The notes beneath the pieces were generated by a model, which did not search any database, was not told where the DNA came from, and saw only the letters and a program-made list of their open reading frames with translations. Both the position numbers and the translations under genes were made by a program. From contig NZ_JBDPLH010000001.1 in the NCBI RefSeq assembly GCF_040187885.1, forward strand, positions 620,001 through 684,000: 64,000 nucleotides of DNA, in the 5' to 3' direction. This document shows, piece by piece, positions 18,253-27,154 of the stretch (within the stretch, counting starts at the first letter, position 1; each line of letters opens with the position of its first letter). Source of the DNA: Roseateles_E cavernae (GTDB lineage Bacteria; Pseudomonadota; Gammaproteobacteria; Burkholderiales; Burkholderiaceae_C).

Positions 18253-19244
18253 ACGACAAGAAGAACAACCCCCTGATCGGCTACGGCGCGCTGTTCCTGG
18301 CCGTCGCCATCCTGCCCTGGCTGGGTGTCTATCCGATCTTCGTGATGAAGGTCATGTGCTACGCCCTGTTCGCCTGCGCCTTCAATCTGCTGATCGGCTT
18401 CACCGGCCTGCTGAGCTTCGGCCACGCCGCCTTTCTGGGCGCGGCCGCTTACGGCGCCGGCCACGCGCTGAAGGTCTGGGGCCTGCCGGCGCCGCTGGGC
18501 CTGCTGTTCGGCGCCGCAGCCGCGGCCGCCGTGGGCCTGGTGTTCGGCCTGCTGGCGATCCGCCGTTCGGGCATCTACTTCTCGATGATCACGCTGGCGC
18601 TGGCCCAGATGCTGTTCTTCTTCTTCCTGCAGGCGCCCTTCACCGGTGGCGAGGACGGGCTGCAGTCGGTGCCGCGCGGCAGCTTCTTCGGCATCGATCT
18701 GGGCAGCGACCTGAGCCTGTACTACGTGGTGCTGGCCATCTTCGGCGGCGGCTTCTGGCTGATCTACCGCACCGTGCGCTCGCCCTTCGGCCAGGTGCTG
18801 ACCTCGATCCGCGAGAACGAGGCCCGCGCCACCTCGCTGGGCTACGACGTCGACCGCTTCAAGCTGGTGGCTTTTGTACTATCGGCCGCGCTGGCCGGCC
18901 TGGCCGGCGCCACCAAGACCCTGGTGCTGGGTTTTGCGACCCTGACCGATGCGATCTGGACCACCTCGGGCCTGGTGATCCTGATGACACTGGTCGGTGG
19001 CATGGGCACGATGATCGGCCCCATCGTCGGCGCGCTGATCATCATCGCGCTGGAGAACAAGATCGGCGACGCCGGCAAGGCCCTGGCCGAGATCACCGGC
19101 ATCAACTGGTTCAACGGCCTGGGCGAATCGGTCAGCCTGGTCACCGGCCTGATCTTCATCATCTGCGTGCTGGCCTTCCGCCGCGGCGTGGTGGGCGAGG
19201 CACTGGCGCTGTGGGACAAGCTCAAGGCCAAGCGGCCCGCTTAG
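18249..19244 (+). CDS. livM: Branched-chain amino acid/amide-type ABC transporter permease LivM
   Basis: A 331-residue permease, last gene of the importer operon. Features: LLIGFTGLLSFGHAAFLGAAAYGAGHAL, the LivM hallmark after the second helix; SGIYFSMITLALAQMLFFFF; and GGMGTMIGPIVGALIIIALE, the conserved ATPase-coupling region. About nine hydrophobic helices. A four-base overlap with livH couples translation. It ends 3 bases before the convergent YebC-like gene. Confidence 0.93.
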   Translation: MNDKKNNPLIGYGALFLAVAILPWLGVYPIFVMKVMCYALFACAFNLLIGFTGLLSFGHAAFLGAAAYGAGHALKVWGLPAPLGLLFGAAAAAAVGLVFGLLAIRRSGIYFSMITLALAQMLFFFFLQAPFTGGEDGLQSVPRGSFFGIDLGSDLSLYYVVLAIFGGGFWLIYRTVRSPFGQVLTSIRENEARATSLGYDVDRFKLVAFVLSAALAGLAGATKTLVLGFATLTDAIWTTSGLVILMTLVGGMGTMIGPIVGALIIIALENKIGDAGKALAEITGINWFNGLGESVSLVTGLIFIICVLAFRRGVVGEALALWDKLKAKRPA

Positions 19245-19247
19245 CCG

Positions 19248-19955
19248 TCATCCCGCCAGACCGACGTAGACCTCCTGCACATCATCGTGCGCGTCGATGG
19301 CAGCGAGGAAGGCCTCCACCTCCTCCAGCTCGGCCGCGCCCAGACCCGCTACCGGGTTCTTGGGCCGGTAGCCCAGCTTGGCCGATAGCACGTTGAAGCC
19401 ATGGGCCGGCAGCGCCTTGACGACCACATCGAGATCGGCCGGCTCGCTGATGAACAGGGTCTGGCCCTCCTCCTCGCCCGGCTCGAAGTCCTGCGCGCCG
19501 GCCTCGATCGCGGCCAGTTCGGCATCGGCGCCGGCCGCGACCGGAGCGCCCTCGATCAGGCCCACATGGTCGAAATCCCATGACACCGAGCCGGCCGCGC
19601 CGAGCTGGCCCTTGCGGAACAGCACGCGGATCTCGGACACGGTGCGATTGACGTTGTCGGTCAGGCATTCGACGATCAGCGGCACCCGGTGCGGCGTGAA
19701 ACCCTCGTAGGTGACACGCTCGAACTGCACCGCCTCGCCCAGCAGGCCGGCGCCCTTCTTGATCGCTCGCTCCAGCGTCTCGCGCGGCATCGAGGCCTTC
19801 TTGGCCTGCTCGACCACCATGCGCAGCCGCGCGTTCATGTCCGGATCGGCGCCGCCGCGTGCGGCCTGCATGATCTCCTTGGACAGCTTGGTGAAGATGC
19901 GGCCCTTGGCGTTGGCCGCCAGGTCCTTGTGTTTGGCTTTCCACTGTGCGCCCAT
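19248..19955 (-). CDS. YebC/PmpR family putative transcriptional regulator (YeeN-like)
   Basis: A 235-residue cytoplasmic protein of the YebC/TACO1 family, thought to act on transcription or on translation of difficult sequences. The text KGRIFTKLSKEIMQAARGGADPDMNARLRMVVEQAKKASMPRETLERAIKKG and DNVNRTVSEIRVLFRKGQLGAAGSVSWDFDHVG are diagnostic. The N-terminus MGAQWKAKHKD lacks the usual MAGHSKWANIKHRK opening and looks closer to the YeeN paralogue. Start at 19955 with CAAGGAG just ahead; the frame runs open further upstream without such a site. Convergent with livM. Confidence 0.88.
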   Translation of the reverse strand: MGAQWKAKHKDLAANAKGRIFTKLSKEIMQAARGGADPDMNARLRMVVEQAKKASMPRETLERAIKKGAGLLGEAVQFERVTYEGFTPHRVPLIVECLTDNVNRTVSEIRVLFRKGQLGAAGSVSWDFDHVGLIEGAPVAAGADAELAAIEAGAQDFEPGEEEGQTLFISEPADLDVVVKALPAHGFNVLSAKLGYRPKNPVAGLGAAELEEVEAFLAAIDAHDDVQEVYVGLAG

Positions 19956-20033
19956 GGCGGCTGCTCCTTGCTGATCTGCGGGTTGGTGGGGCGGGGTTAT
20001 ACACCTTCGCCGCTGGCACACAATGCGCGCACC

Positions 20034-20549
20034 ATGCCCCAGGACGCCTACAAACCCTCATCCCTGCGGATCGAAGCCCTCGCCCACCATCCCGAGGCCC
20101 TGCCGACGCTGGCGGCCTGGTTCGAGGCCGAGTGGCCCGGCTGGTATTGCAGCGGGCGAGGCGATGCGGCGGCCGACCTGCAGGACTTCGCGCGGCTGGA
20201 TGGGCTGCCGCTGGGCCTGATCGCGCTTGATGAGCAGGGCCAGCTGCTGGGCATCGCGGCGCTGAAGGCCGAATCCATCGCCAGCCACGGCCATCTGTTC
20301 CCCTGGGCGGCGGCCGGCTGCGTGGACCCGGCGCGACGCGGCCAGGGCATCGGCCTGCAGCTGCTGCGCGGGCTCGAGGCCCGGGCGGCCGCGCAGGGCT
20401 TCGAGCATCTCTACTGTGCCACCGGCAGCGCCGACAGCCTGCTGCAGCGCGCCGGCTGGCAAGCCATCGAACACATCGCCCATGAGGGTCAGGCGCTGAC
20501 GATCTACCGGAAGCCGCTGCGCCCAGCTGACACAATGCCGGGGTCATGA
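20034..20549 (+). CDS. GNAT family N-acetyltransferase
   Basis: A 171-residue acetyltransferase. The acetyl-CoA loop is CVDPARRGQGIGLQLLRGLEARA (about residues 100-122), which contains the R-x-x-G-x-G/A motif, preceded by the beta strand LLGIAALKAES. C-terminal AGWQAIEHIAHEGQALTIYRKPL resembles the usual closing strands. Substrate unknown. Start at 20034 (MPQDAYKPSSLRIEAL), the ATG nearest the family's first strand. The stop overlaps the ubiA start (ATGA), so the two are co-transcribed; no functional link to ubiquinone is implied. Confidence 0.82.
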   Translation: MPQDAYKPSSLRIEALAHHPEALPTLAAWFEAEWPGWYCSGRGDAAADLQDFARLDGLPLGLIALDEQGQLLGIAALKAESIASHGHLFPWAAAGCVDPARRGQGIGLQLLRGLEARAAAQGFEHLYCATGSADSLLQRAGWQAIEHIAHEGQALTIYRKPLRPADTMPGS

Positions 20550-21460
20550 GTACCGTCGTCCCCACCACCCCGTCCCGCCTGTCGCTGTACCTGGACCTGA
20601 TCCGCTGGAACCGCCCCGCCGGCTGGCTGCTGCTGCTGTGGCCCACCCTGTCGGCGCTGTGGATCGCGGCGGACGGCTGGCCGGGCTGGCATCTGCTGAT
20701 CGTGTTCACCCTGGGCACGGTGCTGATGCGCTCGGCCGGCTGCTGCGTCAACGATGTGGCCGACCGCGAGTTCGACAAGCATGTCAAACGCACCGCCAAC
20801 CGCCCGGTCACCAGCGGCGCGGTGTCGGTGAAGCAGGCCCTGCTGCTGGGGGCAGGTCTTGCGCTGCTGGCCTTCGCGCTGGTGCTGACGAGCAACGCGC
20901 CCACCATCGTGCTGTCCTTCGCCGCGCTGGCCGTCGCGCTGATCTATCCCTATGCCAAGCGTCTGGTCGCGATGCCACAGGCGGTGCTGGGCGTGGCCTT
21001 CAGCTTCGGCATCCCGATGGCCTTCTCGGCCGCGCTGGGCGGCAATAACTGGAGCTGGCCGGCGCTCAGCGGCGCGGTGCCGCTGTCGGCCTGGGCCTTG
21101 CTGATCTCGAACCTGTTCTGGGTGCTGGCCTATGACACCGAGTATGCGATGGTGGACCGCGACGACGACATCCGCATCGGCATCAAGACCTCGGCGCTGA
21201 CGCTGGGCCGCTTCGATGTGGCCGGCGTGATGGCCTTCTACGCTATCTTTCTGGCCAGCTGGACCTGGCTGGGCCTGCGCTTCGGCCTGGGCTGGGTCTT
21301 TCTGCTGGGCGTGGCGGCAGCCGCCGCCCAGGTGCTGTGGCACTACATGCTGATCAAGGACCGCAGCCGTGAGGGCTGCTTCAAGGCCTTCCGACAGAAC
21401 CACTGGCTGGGCTTCGCGCTGTTCGCCGGCACGGTGGCCGACCTGGCGCTGCGCGGCTGA
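20546..21460 (+). CDS. ubiA: 4-hydroxybenzoate polyprenyltransferase
   Basis: UbiA joins a polyprenyl diphosphate to 4-hydroxybenzoate, the second step of ubiquinone synthesis, in the inner membrane. 304 residues with about eight hydrophobic segments. The first prenyl-diphosphate motif is NDVADREFD (residues 69-77), followed by RTANRPVTSG. The second is YDTEYAMVDRDDD (196-208). Both are intact. The ubiC product, which supplies 4-hydroxybenzoate, is encoded 10.6 kb away at 31110. Overlaps the acetyltransferase gene by four bases. Confidence 0.95.
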   Translation: MSTVVPTTPSRLSLYLDLIRWNRPAGWLLLLWPTLSALWIAADGWPGWHLLIVFTLGTVLMRSAGCCVNDVADREFDKHVKRTANRPVTSGAVSVKQALLLGAGLALLAFALVLTSNAPTIVLSFAALAVALIYPYAKRLVAMPQAVLGVAFSFGIPMAFSAALGGNNWSWPALSGAVPLSAWALLISNLFWVLAYDTEYAMVDRDDDIRIGIKTSALTLGRFDVAGVMAFYAIFLASWTWLGLRFGLGWVFLLGVAAAAAQVLWHYMLIKDRSREGCFKAFRQNHWLGFALFAGTVADLALRG

Positions 21461-21470
21461 GGAGGCACCC

Positions 21471-22943
21471 TCAAGTGCCGCAAAAAGTCCGGTAGCCCGC
21501 AGTCAAGGCCGCCGGCGCCGGCTCCGCATAGCGCTGCAGCGCCGGGTCGCTGCTGAAGGGCTGGCGCAGCGCCGCCAGCAGCGCTTCGGTCGGCGCCATA
21601 TCGCCGCTCTCCGAGGCGGCGGCCAGCGCCTCCTCGACGCGGTGGTTGCGCGGAATCAGGCGCGGGTTGGCCGCGCGCAGCTGGGCCGGCGTGGCCGTGC
21701 AGGCGGCCTGCCAGTGGGCCAGCCAGGCAGCCAGGCCCGTGCTGTCGTCAAACAGCGTGTGCAGCGCGGCTTCCTTGCCCTCGCGCGCCTCGGCCAGCGC
21801 GCGCCAGGCCTGGGTGAAGTCGGCGCCGCCCCGCTGCAGCAGGGCCAGCCAGGCGTCGGCCAGCGCCGCATCGGGCGCGCCCAGCTTTGCGCGCTGGCCC
21901 TCGCGCAGCGCCGTCTCGTACCAGGCCGGGAAGGCATCGATCACTTCGCTGACCTGGGCGATGGCCTGCTCGATCTCGGCCTCCGGGCCGTCCGGATCGA
22001 CCATGGTCGGCAGCAGCGCCTCGGCCAGCCGAGCCAGGTTCCAGCGCGCGATGGCCGGCTGATTGCCATAGGCATAGCGGCCCTGCTGGTCGATCGAGCT
22101 GAAACGGGTGGCCGGGTCGTAGCGCTCCATGAAGGCGCAGGGCCCGTAGTCGATGGTCTCGCCCGAGATCGTCATATTGTCGGTATTCATCACGCCGTGA
22201 ATGAAGCCCAGATTCATCCACTGCGCGATCAGCCGCGCCTGCCGCTGCGCCACGGCGCCCAGCAGGGCCAGGGCCGGCACCGGCGCGTCGGCCAGCGCGG
22301 CATCGTGGCGGGCCAGCGCATAGGCCAGCAGGCGGCGCAGCGAATCGATGTCGCCGCGCGCCGAGAAATACTGGAACGTGCCGACGCGCAGATGGCTGGC
22401 CGCCACCCGGGTCAGCACCGCGCCGGGCAGCGGCTGCTCGCGGCGCACCGTCGTGCCGGTGGCCACCACGGCCAGCGCCCGGGTGCTCGGCACGCCCAGG
22501 GCCTGCATGGCCTCGCCGATCAGCAGTTCGCGCAACATCGGCCCGACGGCGGCCCGGCCATCGCCGTTGCGTGAGAAGGGCGTGCGGCCCGAGCCCTTGA
22601 AGGCCAGGTCGCGGCGCCGGCCTTCGCGGTCGATCAGCTCGCCGATCAGCAGCGCCCGGCCGTCGCCCAGGCTGGGTGAGAAGCCGCCGAACTGGTGGCC
22701 GGCATAGGCCTGGGCGATAGGCTGGGCACCGGCAGGCAGGGTGTTGCCGGAAAACAGCGCGGCCGCCTGGTCGGCAGCCAGCGGCGGCAGGCCCAGCTCA
22801 TCGGCCAGGGCCTGGTTCAGATAGAGCAGGCGCGGTGCCGGTGCGGCCTCCGGCCGGGCGGCGGCATAGAAGGCCGGGCCATCGAGCTCGCGGGCATAGC
22901 TGTTGTCGAAGGAAAAGAAAGAGGGGGGCGGCTTCATCGTCAT
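21471..22943 (-). CDS. selO: Protein adenylyltransferase SelO (YdiU/UPF0061 family)
   Basis: A 490-residue pseudokinase-fold enzyme that transfers AMP from ATP to protein hydroxyls and is linked to redox control. The family signature is complete: YAGHQFGGFSPSLGDGRA (80-97), FKGSGRTPFSR (115-125, with Lys116), VMNTDNMTISGETIDYG (251-267, with the metal-binding Asn and Asp residues), and QPAIARWNLARLAEALL. The C-terminus ends TFCGT with a cysteine where eukaryotic homologues have redox residues. ATG at 22943 with a second ATG two codons later. Convergent with ubiA; divergent from the zinc operon. Confidence 0.93.
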   Translation of the reverse strand: MTMKPPPSFFSFDNSYARELDGPAFYAAARPEAAPAPRLLYLNQALADELGLPPLAADQAAALFSGNTLPAGAQPIAQAYAGHQFGGFSPSLGDGRALLIGELIDREGRRRDLAFKGSGRTPFSRNGDGRAAVGPMLRELLIGEAMQALGVPSTRALAVVATGTTVRREQPLPGAVLTRVAASHLRVGTFQYFSARGDIDSLRRLLAYALARHDAALADAPVPALALLGAVAQRQARLIAQWMNLGFIHGVMNTDNMTISGETIDYGPCAFMERYDPATRFSSIDQQGRYAYGNQPAIARWNLARLAEALLPTMVDPDGPEAEIEQAIAQVSEVIDAFPAWYETALREGQRAKLGAPDAALADAWLALLQRGGADFTQAWRALAEAREGKEAALHTLFDDSTGLAAWLAHWQAACTATPAQLRAANPRLIPRNHRVEEALAAASESGDMAPTEALLAALRQPFSSDPALQRYAEPAPAALTAGYRTFCGT

Positions 22944-22992
22944 GGTGCGCAGCTTGCCAGTTCCGGCCGCCGCTGTCGCCTTTTCATGCGAA

Positions 22993-23028
22993 CGTTATAC
23001 TGTTACAGTAACGTTATTACATCGTTAT
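22993..23028 (+). promoter_or_regulatory. zur box: Candidate Zur operator upstream of the zinc operon
   Basis: An AT-rich island in GC-rich DNA just before the zinc operon. It holds an inverted pair, CGTTA (22993-22997) and TAACG (23009-23013), within a 21-base window, and three direct CGTTAT copies (22993, 23012, 23023). A second short palindrome with GTAA/TTAC ends lies at 23008-23020. Zur sites are AT-rich palindromes of the GTTATA...TATAAC type, and a zur gene closes this operon, so zinc-dependent repression is the natural reading. The start codon is at 23042, so the site would cover the promoter. Confidence 0.6.
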
Positions 23029-23041
23029 AGATCTGACATCC

Positions 23042-24313
23042 ATGACCCCTGCCGCTCTCTTCTCCAGGCCTCGGCTGCACCTGCTGGCCGCGCTGTCCTC
23101 CCTGCTGCTGGCCGCCTGCGGCGGCGGATCGGGTGACGGCGACGACGATCATGACGAGGCGCTGCGCATCGACAGCGCCGGCCGCCTGGCCCTGATCGAG
23201 GCCAACTCGCCCAGCCTGCGCCTGTACGAGCTGGACAGCGCCAGTGTGCTGAGCAGCTTCGCGCTGGCCAACACGCCCTCGGCCGTCTACGCCAGCCCCG
23301 GCCACCGCCATGCGCTGGCGGTGCAGCGCACCCAGGACCTGGTGCAGATCGCCGACGGCGGCCTGTGGCAGGAAGACCATGTCGACCATCTGCACGACTA
23401 CAAGCAGGCGCCCAAGCTGCTCGCCGCCCGCATCAGCGGCGCCCGCCCGACCCATTACGAGACGCACGAGGGCCGCGCCGCCTTCTTCATGGACGGCGTC
23501 GCGGCCGAGAACCGCAGCGCCCAGGTCCAGGTCTTCAACGAGGCCGCCATCGCCAGCGGCGCGCCCGAGTCCAGCCTGAGCCTGCCGCTGGCCATGCACG
23601 GCACGGCCGAGCCGCGCGGCATGTTCCTGCTGAGCACCTGGCGCGCCGCGACGGCCGCCTCCACCCTGCCCAGCCATGTCGAGCTCTACCGCCGCAGCGG
23701 CAGCAGCTGGCAGCTCGTGCAGCGCTTCGACACCCCCTGCCCCGATCTGCACGGCAGCTTCTCGAACAAGGACCACAGCGCCTTCGGCTGCAGCGACGGC
23801 GTGCTGCTGGTGACGCAAAGCGGCGAGAGCTTCACGGCCCGCAAGCTGCCCAACCCGGCCGATATGCCGGCCAACGCCCGCATCGGCACCGTCATCGGCC
23901 ACAGCCAGCTGACCACCCTGGTGGGCCTGGCCTCACCGGGCCTGGTCTATGAGATCGACCCGGTGGCCGGCAGCCTCAAGAAGATCGCCTGGGCCGAGGG
24001 CCGCACCCGCCGCGCCCACGCTTTCGACCGCCAGGGCGGCAAGCTGATGCTGCTGGACGATCTGGGCACGCTGCACCTGCTCGATGCGCGCCGGCAGTGG
24101 GCCGCCGTCAAGAGTCTGGCCGCCGTGCCGGCCATGCCGACGGCCGCGCCCTTCCCGGCCATCGCCACCAGCCAGGCCCGTGACGAGGCCTGGATCTCCG
24201 ACCCGCTGGGCCGCCAGCTGCTGCCCGTCGACACCGCCGCCGCAACGCTGCGCCCGGCCATGAAGCTCGATTTCGCACCCGCCGGCCTGGCCTGGCTGGG
24301 TATCAAACGCTAA
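23042..24313 (+). CDS. Zinc metallochaperone AztD-like lipoprotein (beta-propeller)
   Basis: A 423-residue exported protein. Lipobox LLAAC puts the acylated cysteine at residue 26; a Gly/Asp/His stretch (GDGDDDHDE) follows. The body is built of repeated short beta blades (RLALIEANSPSLRLYELDSASVLSSF...), as in AztD, a periplasmic beta-propeller that gives zinc to the AztC binding protein. The likely zinc site is EDHVDHLHD (His113, His116, His118), followed by THYETHEGRAAFFMDG (His138, His142), a pattern I recall from AztD proteins. It heads an operon with an outer-membrane barrel, binding protein, permease and zur. ATG at 23042 directly behind the operator. Confidence 0.75.
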   Translation: MTPAALFSRPRLHLLAALSSLLLAACGGGSGDGDDDHDEALRIDSAGRLALIEANSPSLRLYELDSASVLSSFALANTPSAVYASPGHRHALAVQRTQDLVQIADGGLWQEDHVDHLHDYKQAPKLLAARISGARPTHYETHEGRAAFFMDGVAAENRSAQVQVFNEAAIASGAPESSLSLPLAMHGTAEPRGMFLLSTWRAATAASTLPSHVELYRRSGSSWQLVQRFDTPCPDLHGSFSNKDHSAFGCSDGVLLVTQSGESFTARKLPNPADMPANARIGTVIGHSQLTTLVGLASPGLVYEIDPVAGSLKKIAWAEGRTRRAHAFDRQGGKLMLLDDLGTLHLLDARRQWAAVKSLAAVPAMPTAAPFPAIATSQARDEAWISDPLGRQLLPVDTAAATLRPAMKLDFAPAGLAWLGIKR

Positions 24314-24331
24314 ACCCACAAACCTCAGCCC

Positions 24332-25483
24332 ATGAAACTGAAACTTTTGACCCTGGCCCTGGCCACCCCGCTCATGGCCAACGCCCAGGCCCAGTTCGCC
24401 AAGTCCGATGCGCTGCAGTGGGGGCTGGTGCTCGATGTCGGCGCCGCCTCGCGCGAGCTGGCCCTGGGTGCGCGGCCCCAGGGCGCCCACCTGGGCGGGC
24501 TGGAGCTGGGCGTGGCCGGCCATCTGGGCGAGCACTTCGCCGGCCGCGCCACGCTGGCCGCGCACAGCCACAGCCACGATGGCAAAAAGAAGGTCGAGTC
24601 CGAGCTGGAGGAAGCCTGGATCGAGACCCGCAGCCTGCCGGCCGGCCTGCAGCTGCGCGGTGGCCGCATGCTGGCCCAGCTGGGCTATCTGAACGAGCAG
24701 CATCCCCATGCCGACGACTTCAGCGAGCGGCCGCTGCTCTACCGCGGCTTTCTCGGCGGCCACTATTTCGACAACGGCCTGCGCCTGTCCTGGACCGCAC
24801 CGACCGCGCTGTACTGGCGCAGCGGCATCGAGCTGCTGGGCGGCCGCGAGCTGAATCCCGACGCAGAGGGCGCCCGCCCCAGCATCGCCGCCTGGGCCGC
24901 CAACACCAAGCTGGGCGGCGATATCGGCCGCAGCCAGAGCTGGCAGCTGGGCCTCTCCTATCTGCGCAACAAGGCGCCGGGCAGCGGCGCCCATGAGCAC
25001 GAACACGAGGAGGCCCACGAAGAAGAGGAAGGCCACGACCATGCCCATGGCGCGCGCTACCAGGGCCGCCATCTGTGGATCGTCGACGGGGTCTGGAAGT
25101 GGTCGCCCGGTGGCAACAACGGCGCGCAGCAGCTGCGCCTGTCGGGCGAGTTAGCGCAAGTCAGCCGCCTGAACGAGTTCGCAGGGTCCGGCGATAAGCA
25201 CCGCTCGGCCTATCTGGCCGCCGTCTGGCGCTTCGCCCCACAGTGGGAGACCGGGCTGCGCGTCGACAGCCTGTCGCTGCGCGAGCCGCATGGCGACCAC
25301 TTCCACCCGGCCAAGCTGCGCGAGCAGACCTTGATGCTGGCCTGGAAGCCCTCGCATGCGCAGTCGCTGCGCCTGCAGTACAGCCGGCAAGACGATAGAG
25401 GCGGCTTCGATGCGGCCGCCAAGCGCTCGCTGCAGCTGCAATACATCGTCAGCTTCGGAGCCCATGGTGCGCACAGTTTCTAA
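24332..25483 (+). CDS. Outer-membrane beta-barrel protein with His-rich loops (zinc uptake context)
   Basis: A 383-residue protein with a Sec signal peptide (1-20, cut after AQA) and alternating amphipathic strands throughout, ending in aromatic-rich strands with a terminal Phe (GAHGAHSF), as barrels do. No TonB box or plug domain is recognised. Two clusters of likely surface loops are metal-binding in character: HSHSHD (78-83) and a His/Glu/Asp-rich run at residues 221-239. It is in the zinc operon, 18 bases after the chaperone gene, so it probably admits zinc or binds it at the cell surface. The exact family is not recognised. Confidence 0.7.
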   Translation: MKLKLLTLALATPLMANAQAQFAKSDALQWGLVLDVGAASRELALGARPQGAHLGGLELGVAGHLGEHFAGRATLAAHSHSHDGKKKVESELEEAWIETRSLPAGLQLRGGRMLAQLGYLNEQHPHADDFSERPLLYRGFLGGHYFDNGLRLSWTAPTALYWRSGIELLGGRELNPDAEGARPSIAAWAANTKLGGDIGRSQSWQLGLSYLRNKAPGSGAHEHEHEEAHEEEEGHDHAHGARYQGRHLWIVDGVWKWSPGGNNGAQQLRLSGELAQVSRLNEFAGSGDKHRSAYLAAVWRFAPQWETGLRVDSLSLREPHGDHFHPAKLREQTLMLAWKPSHAQSLRLQYSRQDDRGGFDAAAKRSLQLQYIVSFGAHGAHSF

Positions 25484-26369
25484 GCTGACCGGCCTGCTGA
25501 TCAGCGCCTGCGCCGCCCTGCCGGCCCAGGCACTGGAGGTCTTCACTTGCGAGCCCGAATGGGCGGCGCTGACCCGCGAACTGGCGCCCGAGGCCCGCGT
25601 CACCAGCGCCACCCATGCGCTGCAGGACCCGCACAATATCGAGGCCCGCCCGGCCCTGATCGCGGCGCTGCGCCGCGCCGATCTGGCCGTCTGCACCGGG
25701 GCCTCGCTGGAGGCCGGCTGGCTGCCGATGCTGCAGCAGCGCTCCGGCAATGCCCGGGTGCAGGACGGCAAGCCCGGCATGTTCTATATCGAGGACGTGG
25801 TCGAGCTGATCGACAAGCGCAGCGCGGTCGGCTTCAACGAGGGCCATGTGCACGCCGAGGGCAACCCGCATCTGCAGCTGGACCCGCGGCGCCTGCTGAG
25901 CGTGGCGGCGGCGCTGGCCGAGCGCCTGGCCGCGCTGGACGTGCCACGCGCCGCCCAGATCCGCCAGCGCCACGCCGCCTGGGCGGCCGACTGGCAGCGC
26001 CGCATCCCGGCCTGGGAGCAGCGCGCCGCGCCGCTGCAGGGCCGGGCCGTGATCGGCCAGCACAGCACCTACGCCTATCTGTGGCTATGGCTGAAGCTCC
26101 GGCAGGTGGCCGACCTTGAGCCCAAGCCGGGGCTGCCGCCGACGATGAGCCATCTGCAGCAGCTGCAACAGCAGGTGGCGCGCGAAAAACCGCTGGCCAT
26201 CGTCACCAGCCTCTACCAGGACGAGAAGCCCGGCCGCTGGCTGGCCGAGCAGACGAAGCTGCCGCTGCTGCGCCTGCCAGCCACCGTGACCGACGAGGGC
26301 CCCGCCGCGACCCTGGCCGGCCTGTTCGACCAGCTGATCGCGCAGCTGCTCGCGAGCAGCAAGCCCTGA
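25464..26369 (+). CDS. Zinc ABC transporter periplasmic binding protein (ZnuA/AztC-like)
   Basis: A 301-residue cluster A-I metal-binding protein. Signal peptide to about residue 23 (ALPAQA). Metal ligands follow the family pattern: DPHNIEARP (His57), GHVHAEGNPHLQLDP (His128, His130, His136) and IGQHSTYAYLW. The long His-rich loop of E. coli ZnuA is replaced by a short GHVHAEG. Its start overlaps the end of the barrel gene by 20 bases and its stop overlaps the permease start (TGATG). It captures periplasmic zinc, probably received from the AztD-like protein. No ATPase gene is in this operon. Confidence 0.85.
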   Translation: MVRTVSKLTGLLISACAALPAQALEVFTCEPEWAALTRELAPEARVTSATHALQDPHNIEARPALIAALRRADLAVCTGASLEAGWLPMLQQRSGNARVQDGKPGMFYIEDVVELIDKRSAVGFNEGHVHAEGNPHLQLDPRRLLSVAAALAERLAALDVPRAAQIRQRHAAWAADWQRRIPAWEQRAAPLQGRAVIGQHSTYAYLWLWLKLRQVADLEPKPGLPPTMSHLQQLQQQVAREKPLAIVTSLYQDEKPGRWLAEQTKLPLLRLPATVTDEGPAATLAGLFDQLIAQLLASSKP

Positions 26370-27154
26370 TGCCACAAGACCTGACCCTCTTGCTGGCGCC
26401 GCTGCTGGGCGGCTGGCTGGTGCTGGCCACCCATCTGCCGCTGGGCCGCCAGGTGCTGGCGCGCGGCATCGTCTTCATCGACCTGGCGATCGCGCAGATG
26501 GCCGGCCTGGGGGTGCTGATGGCCGGCCAGCTGCTGGGGCACCCCGAGCATCCGAACGAGCTGCCGGCCTGGCTGGAGGCGCTGGCCCCCGTGCTGCCCC
26601 AGCTTTGCGGTGCGGCGGCGGCCCTTGCCGGTGCGCTGCTGGTGGCCGGGCTCTCGCGGCTGTGGCCCGAGCGGCGCGAGGCCTTGATCGGCCTGCTCTA
26701 TATCGCGGCCGCCTCCACCGCCGTGCTGTGGGTCAGCGCCGACCCGCATGGCGCGCAAAAGCTCGGCGCCCTGCTGTCCGGCGATGTGCTGTGGGTGGAC
26801 GGGCCAGCGCTCGTGCCGCTGGCCGGGGCCAGCGCGCTCTATCTGGGCCTGCGTCGCCTCAAGCCCGGCCTGCTGGACGGCGGCCCGGGCTTCTACCCGG
26901 CCTTCGCGCTGCTGGTCAGCCTCAGCGTGCCGCTGCTGGGCCTCTACCTGGTGTTCGCCACGCTGATCGTGCCGGCCCTGGTCGAGGCGCGGCGGTTGCC
27001 GGCCTGGCTGGCCGCGCTGCTGGGCGCGGCTGCCTATGCCCTGGGCCTGGGCCTGAGCTGGCGGCTCGATCTGCCGGCCGGGCCCATGGTGGTGCTGAGC
27101 CTGGTAGGCCTGGCCGGCCTGTCCCTGCTGCGCCCGGCTAAACTGCCCGCATGA
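26369..27154 (+). CDS. Metal ABC transporter permease (ZnuB family)
   Basis: A 261-residue inner-membrane permease of the ABC-3 family with about seven hydrophobic helices. RQVLARGIVFIDLAIAQMAGLGVLMAG is the usual family text near the N-terminus, and YLVFATLIVPALVEARRLPAWLAALLG the usual C-terminal one. Normal length. Overlaps the binding-protein gene by one base and zur by four (ATGA). It needs a ZnuC/AztA-type ATPase for transport, but none is encoded between 22944 and 27624. Confidence 0.87.
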   Translation: MPQDLTLLLAPLLGGWLVLATHLPLGRQVLARGIVFIDLAIAQMAGLGVLMAGQLLGHPEHPNELPAWLEALAPVLPQLCGAAAALAGALLVAGLSRLWPERREALIGLLYIAAASTAVLWVSADPHGAQKLGALLSGDVLWVDGPALVPLAGASALYLGLRRLKPGLLDGGPGFYPAFALLVSLSVPLLGLYLVFATLIVPALVEARRLPAWLAALLGAAAYALGLGLSWRLDLPAGPMVVLSLVGLAGLSLLRPAKLPA

